The position numbers and the translations under genes were made by a program. Of a DNA stretch of 64,000 bases, positions 33,281-47,200 are shown piece by piece. Under the pieces are notes generated by a model, which was not told where the DNA came from, made no database searches, and worked only from the letters and a program-made list of their open reading frames with translations. How positions within the stretch are numbered: the stretch's first letter is position 1; each line of letters starts with the position of its first letter. This stretch comes from Isoperla grammatica (lineage: Eukaryota; Arthropoda; Insecta; Plecoptera; Perlodidae), in NCBI GenBank assembly GCA_945910005.1, contig OX246747.1, positions 38,233,530-38,297,529 on the forward strand, in the 5' to 3' direction.

Positions 33281-35208
33281 TCTCTGAATGTGCCAAACAC
33301 TTCTTCTTTTTAGAACAATATAAAATACATGAAACGCATGTGTTTCTTGAAACCTTTATAATGTCGACAGGTACATTTTACCTTCTTCTGACAAAGGGCG
33401 ACAGCAATTGCCGAGCAAGAAAAATAAGAGCAAACTAGGTAGGGTAGGCCTAGGCTGGTTTTATGTTAATGCCCAACATACATAAAAACTTTGCTCTGCC
33501 AGGCTATCTTGTTAGGTATACCCATTAGCTTTCGTAACCCTAAGTTAAGCAAGCATACAATACAATACAATACAATACAAAGTATAAAATTGGCCAGCCA
33601 GACATAAATTTAGGACCTCTGTGTTTGTAGCTTTTCAAGTTAGGGTTTAGGCCTAACCTAAAATTAAAATTAGGACTAGGCCCTAGGCCTAAATCTAGGT
33701 CCTAGCCTATCTAGTCCCTAGTGAGAGCCTAGATCAACGCTAGGACTAGGCGGCTAGCCTAGGCCTAATTAACTACACGTGAGTAGGCCTAGGCCTAGGC
33801 TAGGCCTAAAGATTGATGATTGCGCCCGAGCATTTATTTGAACTGAATGACAGCAACAATGACAGGAACAATATACAACAACAAACCGACCCCTCTGCTT
33901 ATATCGGCACTCACTATGCACGTAGCTCTAGGCTATAGGTTTATATAATTTCACAAAGAAATACCCGAAAATCTTTTTTACGTCGCATGAACAACAAAAC
34001 ATACGCGGCACAACTGTCAACTTGTCAAGCAGCAGCTGAGTGAGCTGACAGATGGTAGCGACCTTGAGTTGCGACCAAAGCGGCAGACATCTTATGACAC
34101 AGTTTAACCAACTTCTGCAAACCAAACGTACTACTTTCGAAGTTTGCCGGGTTTTCGAAAAAATAAAAATACTAGATAAGAAAAATCAATGTGCTCATAA
34201 TTTTGTACAATGACGATGACTGAGGACCTTATGTATTTATCAGGCTTATTTTTTCTTCCGCGGGCTATTTGATTTTCAATTTTGAACTAATGTATTACGA
34301 AGTACAAAGTAATGCGCTTACATTGGCCCACCTGGCTTATTATGTCTATTGTTATCCTTCCTTGCATCCGGTGCTTATTTCACTTTGCTATAAAGCTTGC
34401 AATAAGGAGGGAATTACATTTACAAAAGAAGTGTGTATTGGTATAACTTTAAGAACGATTGTAGTAAGTTTTATTATAGCCTAGTCTAGGGATAACATGT
34501 TCAAACGTATTACTGGAAATAAAATAGGCCTACTGCAAAACTCACGCCATTGACAAGGCCTAGGCCTACCTAACCTCACTCTCATCCAAACACAAGGCCC
34601 AGTAGGCCTATTAACTGCACTGTCACAATGCGCAGATTACCAATCGTGTTTTCGCTTTTGGATTAGCAAGTTGTCAGAGTATAGAGTCTCCTTTTCATTT
34701 CCCTCATTCCTCTTGCAAGCTGCAAATCAGCCTAGGCCCCCGAGTGTTTACCCTAGGCTAGGCCTAGGCTAGGGACCTAACACTCTTTGTCACTTGGCTG
34801 TATTCATTTAATGGCTGTATTATTTAATTCTTGTTCACTAGAATAGGCCTAGCCATAGACACAGGCTAATATTATTGAATTGGATCGAAAACCATCATCA
34901 ATCCCAGTTTGAAATCTCAGTGTAAACGTTTATGGCTACCTACCTAGTACTGTGCCAATGCCACACAAGTTCAAACGTATTGCAGTTTGATGTCAATAAC
35001 AAGCCTAGCCTATACCTTACATGCTAATCACTGACCATGCCTATATTTTAGAACATTTATTCTAGCAATGGAATGTGTGGATCTGTCACATGCAAACACC
35101 AATCTCTATTTGTATGGTAGCCTATTAATAAATATATATATGATTTTATGAACTTATTTACGGTATGTTTCAGTTGGAGACTAGGCCTACTTGTTCTTAG
35201 TCGAAGAT
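33281..35208. other. Divergent region between THAP cassette and ELOF1
   Basis: No exon is supported. 33540-33580 has (ATACA)n. 33640-33810 and 34540-34770 are dense in AGGCCTA, CTAGGCC and GCCTAGG words. The minus-strand THAP start (33280) and plus-strand ELOF1 start (35209) face away from each other, so both promoters should lie here. A minus-strand ATG at about 34090 opens a short frame without family resemblance. Confidence 0.5.
33640..34770. repeat. AGGCCTA-type palindromic word clusters
   Basis: Overlapping TAGGCCTAGGCCTAGG and rearrangements occur repeatedly at 33640-33810 and 34540-34770. Similar clusters are at 25310-25720 (ZSWIM3 upstream) and 46960-47190 (PLAA intron 1). Not a simple tandem array; spacing is irregular. 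Confidence 0.7.
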
Positions 35209-36010
35209 ATGGGTCGTCGTAAGAGTAAACGTAAGCCGCCGACAAAGCGCAAGGCGATCATGCCGCTCGACCTTCAGTTCAACTGCCCGTTCTGCAATCA
35301 CGAAAAATCCTGCGAAGTAAAAATGTATGTCGTATTTTTATTTCCATGTAGCCTAGAAACAGCTTTACCAGGTGCCAGATTGAGTCATGTTATCCACCCT
35401 GGTCTAGGGCAAGAAACTGTCAAAGAGTCAGCTTGCCAGGTGCCAGATTGAGTCGTGTTATCCACCCTGGTCTAGGGCAAGAAACTGTCAAAAAGTCAGC
35501 TTGCCAGGTGCCAGATTGAGTCGCGTTATCCATCCGTGTGTAGGGCAAGAAACCGTCAAAGAGTCAGCTTGCCAGGTGCCAGATTGAGTCATGTTATCCA
35601 CCCTGGTCTAGGGCAAGAAACTGTCAAAGAGTCAGCTTGCCAGGCTCAGTGTTTCTTCCTCATTATCTTCATTTTTTAATTATAAGACTTACCGCTCGTC
35701 CCTCCCTGGTCATCTCGTGATCCTCTCCATTCCCATCGTGTGATCAAACCACATTCCGTGCCAAGTTTAAAGCGTATCTCCTCACCCCTTTTGCTTCCTT
35801 ATCTTCTCCTTTTTTCTTTTTTCAAATTACACAACACCAAAGAAAGATTACAACTTGTATTTGATCTCTTCTTCCAGGGACAAAAGTCGGAACACGGCCC
35901 GGATTACGTGCCGGGTCTGCCTAGAAGATTTTCAAACCACCATCAACTTCCTGTCGGAAGCGATAGACGTTTACAACGACTGGATAGACGCCTGTGAGAC
36001 TGCTAACTAA
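35209..36010 (+). CDS. ELOF1: ELOF1, transcription elongation factor 1 homologue
   Basis: Exons are 35209-35324 and 35878-36010 (GT-AG, phase 2), giving 249 bp and 82 aa; the family is usually 83 aa. The protein starts [16 protein letters not shown], the conserved basic N-terminus. Four cysteines form the zinc ribbon as [12 protein letters not shown] (26/29) and TCRVCLEDF (50/53). It ends [14 protein letters not shown], the family signature. ELOF1 binds the RNA polymerase II elongation complex and acts in elongation and transcription-coupled repair in the nucleus. The intron holds a 68-bp minisatellite. It is the only recognised plus-strand gene of the right-hand part. Confidence 0.97.
35368..35643. 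repeat. 68-bp minisatellite, four copies, in ELOF1 intron
   Basis: CCAGGTGCCAGATTGAGTC begins at 35368, 35436, 35504 and 35572 with an exact 68-bp period. The third unit is the most diverged. Confidence 0.95.
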
Positions 36011-38242
36011 AAACTTACTACGTAAATTGATTGTCGCGTTTTTGTCCTGATCATTCAACTTGAACTTTGTTAACGTATTTACCCAGTGCTGCCAACTTTG
36101 GCGAGTGCTTGCACGTGTTGTCTGTCTGGAACCTTGTGAGGTTGTTCTGTGGTTTCTCTATTTTACCGACTGATGTGATTGGTTATATTTTAAAAGCTAC
36201 ATATACGTATACTGTATAATAAATTAATAATAAACAATTTCTTTTTTATTACAGTACCTATTTATTGTTGCATGAAGTAACCTACACCTACTCAATCCTA
36301 TGCCATTTGGTATGAAAATTGGGATAGATAATCGATTGATATTTTGATTATCAAGGGCAACCCTTGTTAGAAGGCTGAATGGAGTCTCAAAGTGGTGTGC
36401 ACGCACCATCCTGAGGCTGGTCATGATTATATGAGGTCTAGAACTTCAATGTTGTAGTCGAGACAAGCTGCAATACACTCAATGATAGAAAGGAATATTA
36501 CGTTTTAGAATAATGCCCACACAGTTATTGCATATAAATAAATTATTTAATAATAATTTCTAATTTTTACATCTCTCGTTTCCTTCTTTTACGAAACGAG
36601 TCCGTTTTGTAAATTATTGCGCGTTTTCAAAAAGCCAACGAATATGTGTCACGCGAATCAATGCCGCTGTCGGAGGAGCAACTCGGTAATGGAGGTGGAT
36701 CGATGAGACCTCTCCCCACTTCCGCCGGTCCAGCAATGAAGTATTCGTCCAAGTACAGTAAGTAGAAACCCCGGTATAACGTTGCCTTAAATAACACTCT
36801 CTCAAAACTACCAAATACTAGTCCCCTAAGCTACATTGTTAAAAATTAACCCCTTTTGAATTTTCCCCTGCATGTAAAACATTCCTAAATTGTAAACCCA
36901 CTCAAAGAAGATTACCCACTGCTAAACCAAAGAACCAAAACAAACAAACTAATATTCTACCTTCTACCCAGAATAAATCGAGTTTCAAGACACTTGTATC
37001 ACCTTTTTAAACATTCCTTAATTGTAAAACCATTCAAGAATATTACCCACTTACTAATATCCTGTCCAGAATGGATCCAATTTCGTCACTTGTGTCATCA
37101 TTAGTAAGCCTACAACGCAAATTATGGATTTGGCAGTGTTATAGTGTTATACAGTAGGGGCCACTTTTAAAAAACTCTTTTAACAAAATTCTGGATTTTT
37201 TAGAAAGTAATTTTGATTCATCTTAAACAAAAGTACATGCAAATTGGTTCTGTTTTAACAATGTTCTTTTTTAACAAGGTAAAAATCGGCTCCCTTCAAG
37301 TTCGTTATAAGTGGGCTCGACTGGAGTTATAATTTCTAAATTTCCCCACTTTCTATTCTTTAGTGATTTTTCTTTATTTGCCCACAACTAAGTACCAATC
37401 TATCGTTCTTTGTGGCTTTGCGAAACGTTACAGCCGGTAAAATTATATAACGTACGCGTTTCCATAACACTTTGAAAACGTTATAAAAGGGTTTCACAGT
37501 ACTGTATCTCTTAGGTCCCACGAGGGTTTCCGAGCACGCCACCTGGCTGTATAAGGGGGTCAGACATACAAGGCGGTGCGTAGCGATACAAAGACATGAT
37601 TCCTCCACCAACGTGATCAACTGTATTTACACATTCAATTCATTTCCATAACTGACTCAACTGACCTTCATATAAAATTAATACATTCAAATTCGTTATG
37701 TATATGTAAAATGTATATCTAACCGCTAGCAAAGAAAACTAAAAACATTATTATGAATGATACGACATAAACTATTTCACAAGATATGTCACTTATGCTT
37801 GTAAAAATGCGTTTTTTTTTATATTTCTTCAGAATATTGCTTTGAGTTTTCTAATGGAGCATACTTGTTTTCAACTCCATACAAATTATATAATTAGATT
37901 ACGTTGATAGATGCCAATCGAGTGGAATAGCAAACAATAAGTTAATCATAGTGTGTGTAAACACCCCAATTGGTACAGCACAGACAGAAGTCTTGGTCTT
38001 AAAAACAAAACATACCAAAAATAAAACGCACGCGGTAGCGTAGGCATATACAGAAAATCAAACATTTATTTCCGACGTTTAACGCCCGTTTTAGAGACGG
38101 TCCAGTATATTCCCGTGGTATTCGATCGGCAGCCAGACGGCAGAAGTTTACGGTACTCGGCACACAAAACGAAAAAACGCGAAATTTCGAGAACATCTTC
38201 CCCCCCCGCGAGCGCAATCCGAAAGCGACACCCCACGACGAC
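36011..38242. other. Intergenic between ELOF1 and PLAA 3' ends
   Basis: The two genes converge here. AATAAA-like words near 36220 may end ELOF1. The middle contains pogo-like remnants: GTTATAAGTGGGCTCGACTGG near 37303-37325, and ACGTTATAAAAGGGTTTCACAGTAC near 37478. No exon found. Confidence 0.5.
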
Positions 38243-41200
38243 TCAGTACTCGACGAGCGCGAGAACTTGCGCCGCGCAGTTGGCCGCCTTGGACTCGTTG
38301 CCGGGCTTGTTCCCGTCGAGCCGAGCCATCCGTCCGAGCATCTCGTACATGCGAGCGTCTCCCCTCACCGCCCCCTTGAGCGCGTCCTGCTCGGAGGCAG
38401 TCTCGGCGCCCCACACCAGCGTGCCGAGCGCGACCAGCCCGCGGAACAGAGCCTCGGCGTCCGACAGACGTGGCAACACTGTGCACGCCACGCCGCACGC
38501 GCGCACGCGTGGCAACGAGGCGGAGGTGCGGTCCATCGCCACCGCCAGGTTCAGCAGCAGCGTTGTCAGCGCCACCTGTTGAGTGACACACACGACACTT
38601 GACACGGAGCGTTTGTAATATGACCTTTGCCTTATGCCCAGTCTTACAACTTCCAACAAGGGATGGCAAAAACACCTACCTACTTTCCTAAAGGATTAAT
38701 TTAAAGCCATAACCCCCCCCCCCCCCCTCAAAAAACAAAATCTATGTATTTATCAGACAAAATATGACAGAAGACAGATCATAAAATAAGTCCCAGCATT
38801 TCATAAATGATCACTCCCTCACAGCTGTAGACAGTTAAAAAACACTTGTAGAAGTCCTGTTGATAAATAAATAATAAATACATTCACATTTAGACGAGTC
38901 TAGCCTACCCATTCAGTAACATGGAGCTGTGATGCATGAGGGGCATTCAAGCTCCATTTAGGATTTGAAGTAATTACCCCTCTCTCCCCCTCCTCATATA
39001 CTCATACAATGAAAACCTTTTGAACGTAAACAATAGCACAAGTTTGTGGACGCTAAACATATGTCAAGAACACAATTGATATGATATTTCCATTTATTTA
39101 ACTGCGACAAATGTAATAACCTCGAACCCACCGCTACACGTGCGAGGGTTCAACGCACCTGCATGTTCTTGGTGAACGGTGGAGACCAGTCCAGCACGGT
39201 GGAGAGAAGGCGGTCGCAGTGTTTGAGCGCCAGCTCCTCGCCGGCCGGATGGGACAACATGTTGCAGACTATCCTGAGCGCCAGCATCTGGTTCGCCTGG
39301 ATCGCCTTGGGCAGGAGGTTCTGGTCGATGACCTTGAAGAGCAGGTCGGCAGACTCGCCCGTGCAGAGGTCGCGGTTCACCTGGGCGCCCCTCACCGCCA
39401 GCCTGGTCACGTCCAGCACCGGGAACACCATGTCTGCAACCACAACACACACACGTCTTGGAACTCTCAACAGTACAACAATTATCTTTTGTTTCAACTT
39501 GAAACTAATATATATTATTTTTATTTGCCACTCTTGTTATGCGAATATGTTACATAACATACAATACAACTACCTATCTATATACAGTATATAACTTCAT
39601 TTAAGCTGTTTTATGGCCTGCACACAATATATTTAGATGTTTTTCATTTTGCAGGCTTCTTCTTACTCTGATTATTTCCTGCACTGCACATGTATCTTCT
39701 GTTTTTGTATATATGTTACCAAACGGTGCTCAAGTATTTTCTGTACTTTCAGGGCGAAAAAAATTGGGATCATTAGAATTTAGAATCAATTATCGTATCA
39801 ATCATCTTTGCTCGCATTTTCACTCACCTTCGTCCATAAAATATATGTGTATTTGTGGATAATCCTGAATCCATCTTCCTCAACAGGATGTGACGATATT
39901 TTGGGTGACAACCCCGTTAAACTATTCTTGGTATGCAATATGCTCATTTGTTTGTCTACAACAATGACTTGGTGTACAGGACGATGGCCGCAATGTATTG
40001 GAGCTGCCATACCTAATGTACGGGAAGATGGCCGCAATGTATTGGAGCTGCAATCCAATACCTAATGTACGAGAACATGGCCGCAATGTATTGGAGCTGC
40101 AATACCTAATGTACGGGAAGATGGCCGCAATGTATTGGAGCTGCAATACCTAATGTACGGGACGATGGCCGCAATGTATTGGAGCTGCAATACCTCATGT
40201 ACGGGAACATGGCCGCAATGTATTGGAGCTGCAATCCAATACCTAATGTACGAGAACATGGCCGAATGATGATGTTGATGTATTAAATGATTGGAGCTGC
40301 CATACCTAATGTACGGGAAGATGGCCGCAATGTATTGGAGCTGCAATCCAATACCTAATGTACGAGAACATGGCCGCAATGTATTGGAGCTGCAATACCT
40401 AATGTACGGGAAGATGGCCGCAATGTATTGGAGCTGCAATACCTAATGTACGGGACGATGGCCGCAATGTATTGGAGCTGCAATACCTAATGTACGGGAA
40501 CATGGCCGCAATGTATTGGAGCTGCAATACCTAATGTACGGGACGATGGCCGCAATGTATTGGAGCTGCAATACCTCATGTACGGGAACATGGCCACCAA
40601 TAATGTCCGTGATGTCACGTGAATATAAAGAACGGCAAGCAGCGTAAGACTCACCGTGGGGCCAGTCCAGCAGCTGCTTCAACACCCCCAGGTGGAGGGG
40701 GTTGGCGGGGGCTTCAATGTCCGCCAGCTTCACCACCCCCTCTAGGTAAGACTCTGACACCTGGTGGATCCCATCGCCGGTCTTGCTGTTGAACTCCTGG
40801 AGTTTCTCTTCACAGACAGACAGACAGACACACATTTCATTGACACTCAACCACTTCTATGTAGGGTAGTTTCCATGCAAATTTTGCTTCCACAAATCTG
40901 TCATAAATATGAAAAATAAAATATAATAGTTGAGATATAAATGTCACAGTTTCGTTATATTTGTATTATGTCTTTTATGTGTACTTCAAACTCGCAAATC
41001 CGTCATCTTACTACACGAAGGTAAGCTGTTGGATCCTTTCCTCACATTATATACCATTCCAGCCGATTGGCACCTACTTTCATAACCTGAGATATAGATG
41101 AACATTTTAATCATCACAGCACATACGTTTAGAATTTAGTATCATAAAATTTGTGACTGACATGCTTGGTATAGCCTACATGTACTGAGTGTAATGTAAA

Positions 41201-44200
41201 ATGAATGTAATGCTTTAATAAAACCCATAAATACATTTTTAAATTAAAAATATAATGAGGTGATGACATATTTTCACCGCTAGAAAGCAGTTTAAGCCGA
41301 CGGAGATCGTGTCTATGTGGACACACGCGCTCACTCACCGAGAATGACCCCCAGGTTGGCCTGGTCGAACCTCAGGTAAGTCTTCTGCGGGAAGTATGGC
41401 CGCGTGGGGCAGTCAGACACCACCGAGGTGGCGCTCTTGGAAGTCTCGCCGTTGGTGCGGGCGGTGCCGGGCGGGACGTAGCGGGTGGCGCCCGTGAAGG
41501 GGTCGGCACCGGGCGCACCCACGCTGGCGCCGCCCGGGATGTAGCGGTTGCCGCCTGCGCACAGCAAACGTTTACATGCAGTTTTCAGAACCTTTTCTAA
41601 CGTCAACCCCGTTTCGAAACAGGGTTGACTTGTCTGACTCAAAACCGTTTACACGGAAGTTTGAAAACTAAAAACGATATAAAAATGATGATGGGAATGG
41701 CATATAGACAGGACAGGCAACATCTACATATTCCATTGCTCGATACTGAAAGAGCACAACAAAGAAATGGCAGGGGACAGGAAGGAGCAGGAGGCTTGTC
41801 TCTATTGGTTGGCGAGATGCATGATGACACGAATGTGTCAATGTGGGCATAAGAGAAGGAAGAAGATATAAAAATGATTTCAAATCTGCACGTAAACGTA
41901 GTAATTATCAAAGACCCTTCTAAAGTGGATTCAATTACTTCTAAAGTGGATTCAATTACTTCTAAAGTGGATTCAATTCCATTACTTCTTGGCTTAGAAA
42001 TAAGTAAACGGTGACTTTGGAGCCGTCCTAGCAACGAAGCACTCAATAAATTCAAAGTTGTTCTGGATCGGCCTTGTTGATTCTGGCATTTGTCCGCAGG
42101 TGTTCGCACTGTCCAATCACTGATTCATGTGTTTCATATTTGAAATATCGATCTTTGATTGGTTATCGCTCACTTGTCGATGGTGTTCGAAGCCTACAGG
42201 GTTGGTTTAGTCGCTTTAAATTGAAGTCCCCCACTGCAAATCAGTTTAGTTACTGAGTAGGTAGACTCTAAATGTGAATTTATTTATTTTTAAATAGATA
42301 GCCAGCGCTGCTAAGCTGCGTACCTGTGAGCGGGTCGCAGTAGCCCGATGGCGCGGGTTGGTCGGTCTGACTGCTGCTCGCACTGTTGGTGACGATGAAG
42401 TTGGCCACCTGGTCGAGGAACATCTGACTGAGGTCGTTGTCGTGGATGAACGTCTGAGCGGCTGCCCACGGGTCCTCGCTGCGGTTGTACGGCAGCTTGA
42501 GGGGGGGCTTACCCTCCTCTATGTCCACACTGAACACGTAGTCGTACTCCTGCGATGAGAGACACACGGATACATTAGTCAGCTCTGGTAACGCATTTGA
42601 GAACAACACAAAACTGAAAGTTTTAAGGTAAGCTGTCGGCTCCTGTCATCTATTCAAATTCGCTAGACTCACAGCCTTTCGGCTCTACACCTATAATTAA
42701 AATTGAAAGTAAGTAACATCCATAAAATACAGCACTAAATTCTCGCGGGGAACAAACGACATCATCTTAACTTCCTTATGCGACAATCTTCAAGCAGCAC
42801 AGAGCAATTTTAAGCGTTGGCAATCACACAATTTGCATGGGGTTGTTGGAGGACCGTAGGACCGAAATCCATGGAAGAGACGGAGGGAGACAGTAGGCAG
42901 AGTCCTGCAGAAGATAGGAAGATGTGAAAGTACTGAAGCCGAAACGGGGGATGGACAATATGCACACGGAGGCAGGACAACAACGTACCTTGCCTGCGTA
43001 GAGCTGCTTGCCCGACGTGGCCTGTGAGCCCCCACTGGCCCCCATCACGTCGCCCACCTTGGTCCACTCCTGCTCCGAGTCTGACCACGAGTAGGCCACG
43101 ACAGTCTCCCCCTCTCGTATCAGCTTCGTCTGTCCGTCTTTGTTGCCGGGCGACGAGAGGGCGTCTGTTCCCGGCAGCCTGGGGGTCACGAGACACAGGT
43201 GTTAGAACACGTTTAAACTCTGCTAACTCACACAGGTGGTTGCAACAGAGCCCCACTGGCTACATTAGCAAGTTGTGTTTGTGGAAAGGAGAAACCAACA
43301 GCTCACTTGAATTGAAACATGGTAGGTGGCCATGCATGAGAAGAACACATCACATGAAATGTTACAATGTCGAAACTCGAGAAACGTCTAGGCTTTGGTC
43401 ACACAGCCATTGGATAGTTACTGATACATCTTTACACTTATTTATTTACTGTTTATACTATTTATAATATTGCGCTAATTTCTTAATACAAAGGTTGAGG
43501 AACTAAAGCTGAGGGTCAGCAAGGAAGTAACCTGGGTGATCTATCACTATCTCAAGTCGAGATTAAGGAGGTCTGGCGTGAACTGGTGTCGAATTGATGG
43601 GCCAGTTTCCATAATTTTAGAGCTGTTCTTCGTTGCAGGTGGGAGGTAGTGATCTTAGAAGTTACAACCCAGGGCCCGGATTCACAAGAGGTTCTAAGTC
43701 TTATTTTGGTCTTATCTCTAAGACCGGCCTATAACTTAGAACATCTTGTAAAACCAGACCCAGGTCACATGAAGAAGTTACTCATTCCTGGTGAGAACAA
43801 GGACATAATGAACATTCCAATAATATATTTTAAAATCTGTTCTAAGATATTTTCCTGGTTTTATAAGAGGCTCAAAGTTAGGCCGGTCTTAGAGATAAGA
43901 CCAAAAAAGACTTAGGACCTCTTGTGAATCCGGGCCCTTGGTGGTGAAGCAAGTAACCTAGCTGATAAGATACACTTTTATCCCAACAATAACTGCAACA
44001 CTGTAGTGCTGTGAAAAGACCACGAGAAAGGCCCCACTTACTGGTCGACCTTGATGCCCCCGAGGTCCTGCTGGGTAGAGGTCGCGACCGCCGCCACCTC
44101 CTCCTCAAACAGCTTCTGCAGCTGAGGGTCAGCCTGGCGCGCTGGTTCGGCAGAGAACACGCGGACCAGCCCGTCACTACAACACACGCACGCACACGCA

Positions 44201-47200
44201 GTCACAGACACACGCTCAAGACATTATGATATGATTCACCTACATAGAATGGGGTTGGCAGAGAGCAGTACGTACATGCAAGCTATGTGGGAATGGCATA
44301 CAGGACACAGGCAACATCTATTCCATTGCTCGATCTACTGAAAGAGCACAAAGAAGGAATGCCAGGAGGGCTAGCCAGGAAGGAGCGGGAGGCTCGTCTC
44401 TATTGGTTGGCGAGACGCACGATGACATAAATGTGTCAATGTGGGCATAAGAGAAGAAGAAGAGAAGACTCTCCTAATTGAACTTATGCCTTAATTTGCT
44501 TCTTTTTTTTACACAATTTGTATGTAAAAATGCAATTTGCAAGGAAATGTAGAAGAACAGACATCACACTTTCGTGGGTGCAAAGCAAGAATTTTGTAGA
44601 AGAATTTCACTCGATCTCCCGAGATCTTAGAGTAGACCTTGACCGCACTGATTGACCCATCCAGCAGGCTCTGGACTTGAGCCGATAGTATGGTGGCGCT
44701 TTCTACATCGAGCTTTGCGTGCATAGCCCTGAATGGCTACAAAAAACATAAATTTTAAACTTTTTTGTTTGCGTCTGTTCTACGGGTGCAACGTAACGTC
44801 GCGGTAGGCGGATCTCTCCGTTGAGTACGGTAGCTGCATCGCGAGGGAGACACGTCCAGGGTCAAGTCGGTAGTCCGAGTCTCACCTGGATCCGGTGGCG
44901 ACGTCGCCGTTGGCGAGAAAGCCGACCGCCCAGACGCTCTGAGCCGGTAGCGTGATCGCCTGCTCGCACTCGCCCCCCTGCCACACCCTCACGGTGCGGT
45001 CCTCCCCCGACGTCACAAAGCAGTCGGCCCCCGCGCCCGGGTACACGCTTATACTGCACAGAGAGAGAGGAACAGCGTTAGTGGCCGACGGCAACACAAC
45101 AATCTACATACCCATAGTTTATATCTACCCTTCAGCACACTAAGGGAGGCAGCCTACCTGTTTTAGACCAGTTTCTGGAACAAAAAAGTATAAAGCTATG
45201 CCCCAGTAGTAAGCACAATATTAACTATATATTACAACAACAGTTCCGACTAGATACTGGCCACGACTTACTAGCAAAGCACCTGCATAGAATGGGGTTG
45301 GCAGAGAGCAGTACATGCAAGCTCTGTGGGAATGGCATACAGGACACAGGCAACATCTATTCCATTGCTCGATACTACTGAAAGAGCACAACGAAGGAAT
45401 GTCAGGAGGGCTGGACAGGAAGGAGCAGAAGGCTTGTCTCTATTGGTTGGCAAGACGCATGATGACATAAATGTGTCAATGTGGGCATAAGAGGAGAAGA
45501 AGAAGACAACAACAAAAACACATAAAAGCGCCCACCCACCTGTAGATGTAGTTGGTGTGTCCGTAGAAGGTCTTGAGGCAAGCGCCGGTGGTCGCGTTCC
45601 AGTGTCTCACCGTCGCGTCGTTGGAAGCCGACAGGAAGGTCGAGTCAGAGGTCGCGGCGAGCGCGCGGACGCAGTCGGTGTGGCCGGTGAACGTGATCAG
45701 GCAGTCGCCGACCTTGGACCAGATCTTGATCGTCTTGTCGGCCGAGCCGGTCACAATCGTGCCTACGCACAAACACGTGGCAATCCTTTAAGGCTAGATT
45801 CCCGATTCAAATTACAAATAGTATTCGAATCTCTAATCGAATGTAACTCACGATATATTCGAATGTAGAATATTTGCAGAGTCCTACGAATTAAACAATG
45901 TGTTATGTGTCGCTCGTTGAGCATGAATGCTCATTTACAATATATGCAACAGATCATATTGACCACCAGCACAAAGCAGGAATTGAACTCTAGACCTAGG
46001 AAGGAGAAACTAACTCACAGGAACGAACATTTCATTCACGTTGAATCATCACACCGTACTTATTTCAATGTTAAATCCTACAAACCTCTCTTGTACCTCT
46101 CAATGCAAATAAATTATATATCATCTTTGAAAATGAAATCCCTGAACACTCCATAATGTCTGGGTAGTTTCCAACTGCCGCATTGACGTACCTGAGGTCA
46201 GCTGTATGACGCTCCATATTGCAGCCTGATGGCCGACTAGATTGGCGAGAGGTTTATTGCTGCCGTCCGTCGACCAATATTTGGCGCTATTGTCCCACGA
46301 TGCACTAAGGACCGTCCCCTTGCCGACCCCGGGAGATAAGCAGCAGACTTCGAAGAAGAGAAAATATCAGATTAGTATGTTACTGTCTTAGAATCCTCGT
46401 TCCAGTCCTATGACTTCCAAATAAAATTTAAGTTTCAGACATGGACTAACACTACACAGGCCCAAAGGAATCTTGATTAACTTTATCAAGGATGCTCCAT
46501 GTACCAACATGGATAATCACACAGTTCATAGCCTACCTGTATTTGAATGTCCTTTTAATATATAGACCACCTTGAAGGTTAAAAGGTCATACACGCATAT
46601 AGTGTGGTCGTTGCTTCCGGTAAGGATCAACCCGTTGAAGTTTACATCGTCGGGAGGTAAGCAGCAAACGCAGGACACAAAGTTTGTGTGACCAACTAAC
46701 GTTGCTGCGTCAAAGTAGCCAGCGTTTGTGCTGTGGACACAAGAGAGTAGCTGTGAACACCGTCAAGATCTCTCTTTGCTTCACCAGGGATAATATACGG
46801 AACGCAACTAACATGCACTTTTAGAGAAGGCTGAGCCATACGATCCACGTGGAATCTGCCACGATAAACTTCGAAAACATTGAAATACATTTTGTTTATT
46901 TCAGGACGTACCTAACAGTAGGGTATTATCGATCAGGGCTCCCCGACCTAACTCTAGGTTGTCATAGGCCTAGGCCTAGCCTAGGCCTACACTTCACTAG
47001 GCCTACAAGAAAGTGAGGTAGCCTGAGATTTCTAGTAGGCTAAGCACATGATAGATGTAGGCTTTGGGTCTTTGGTAAGTTTAGCCTAGTTAGGCCTAGG
47101 CCAAAACTAGAAACAGGCCTAGGGCCTAGGTAAGGCGTAGGGCCTAGGCCTAGGCCTAGTGTCACCCCATACATAGGGCCTAGTAGTCAAACCTCGTAGC

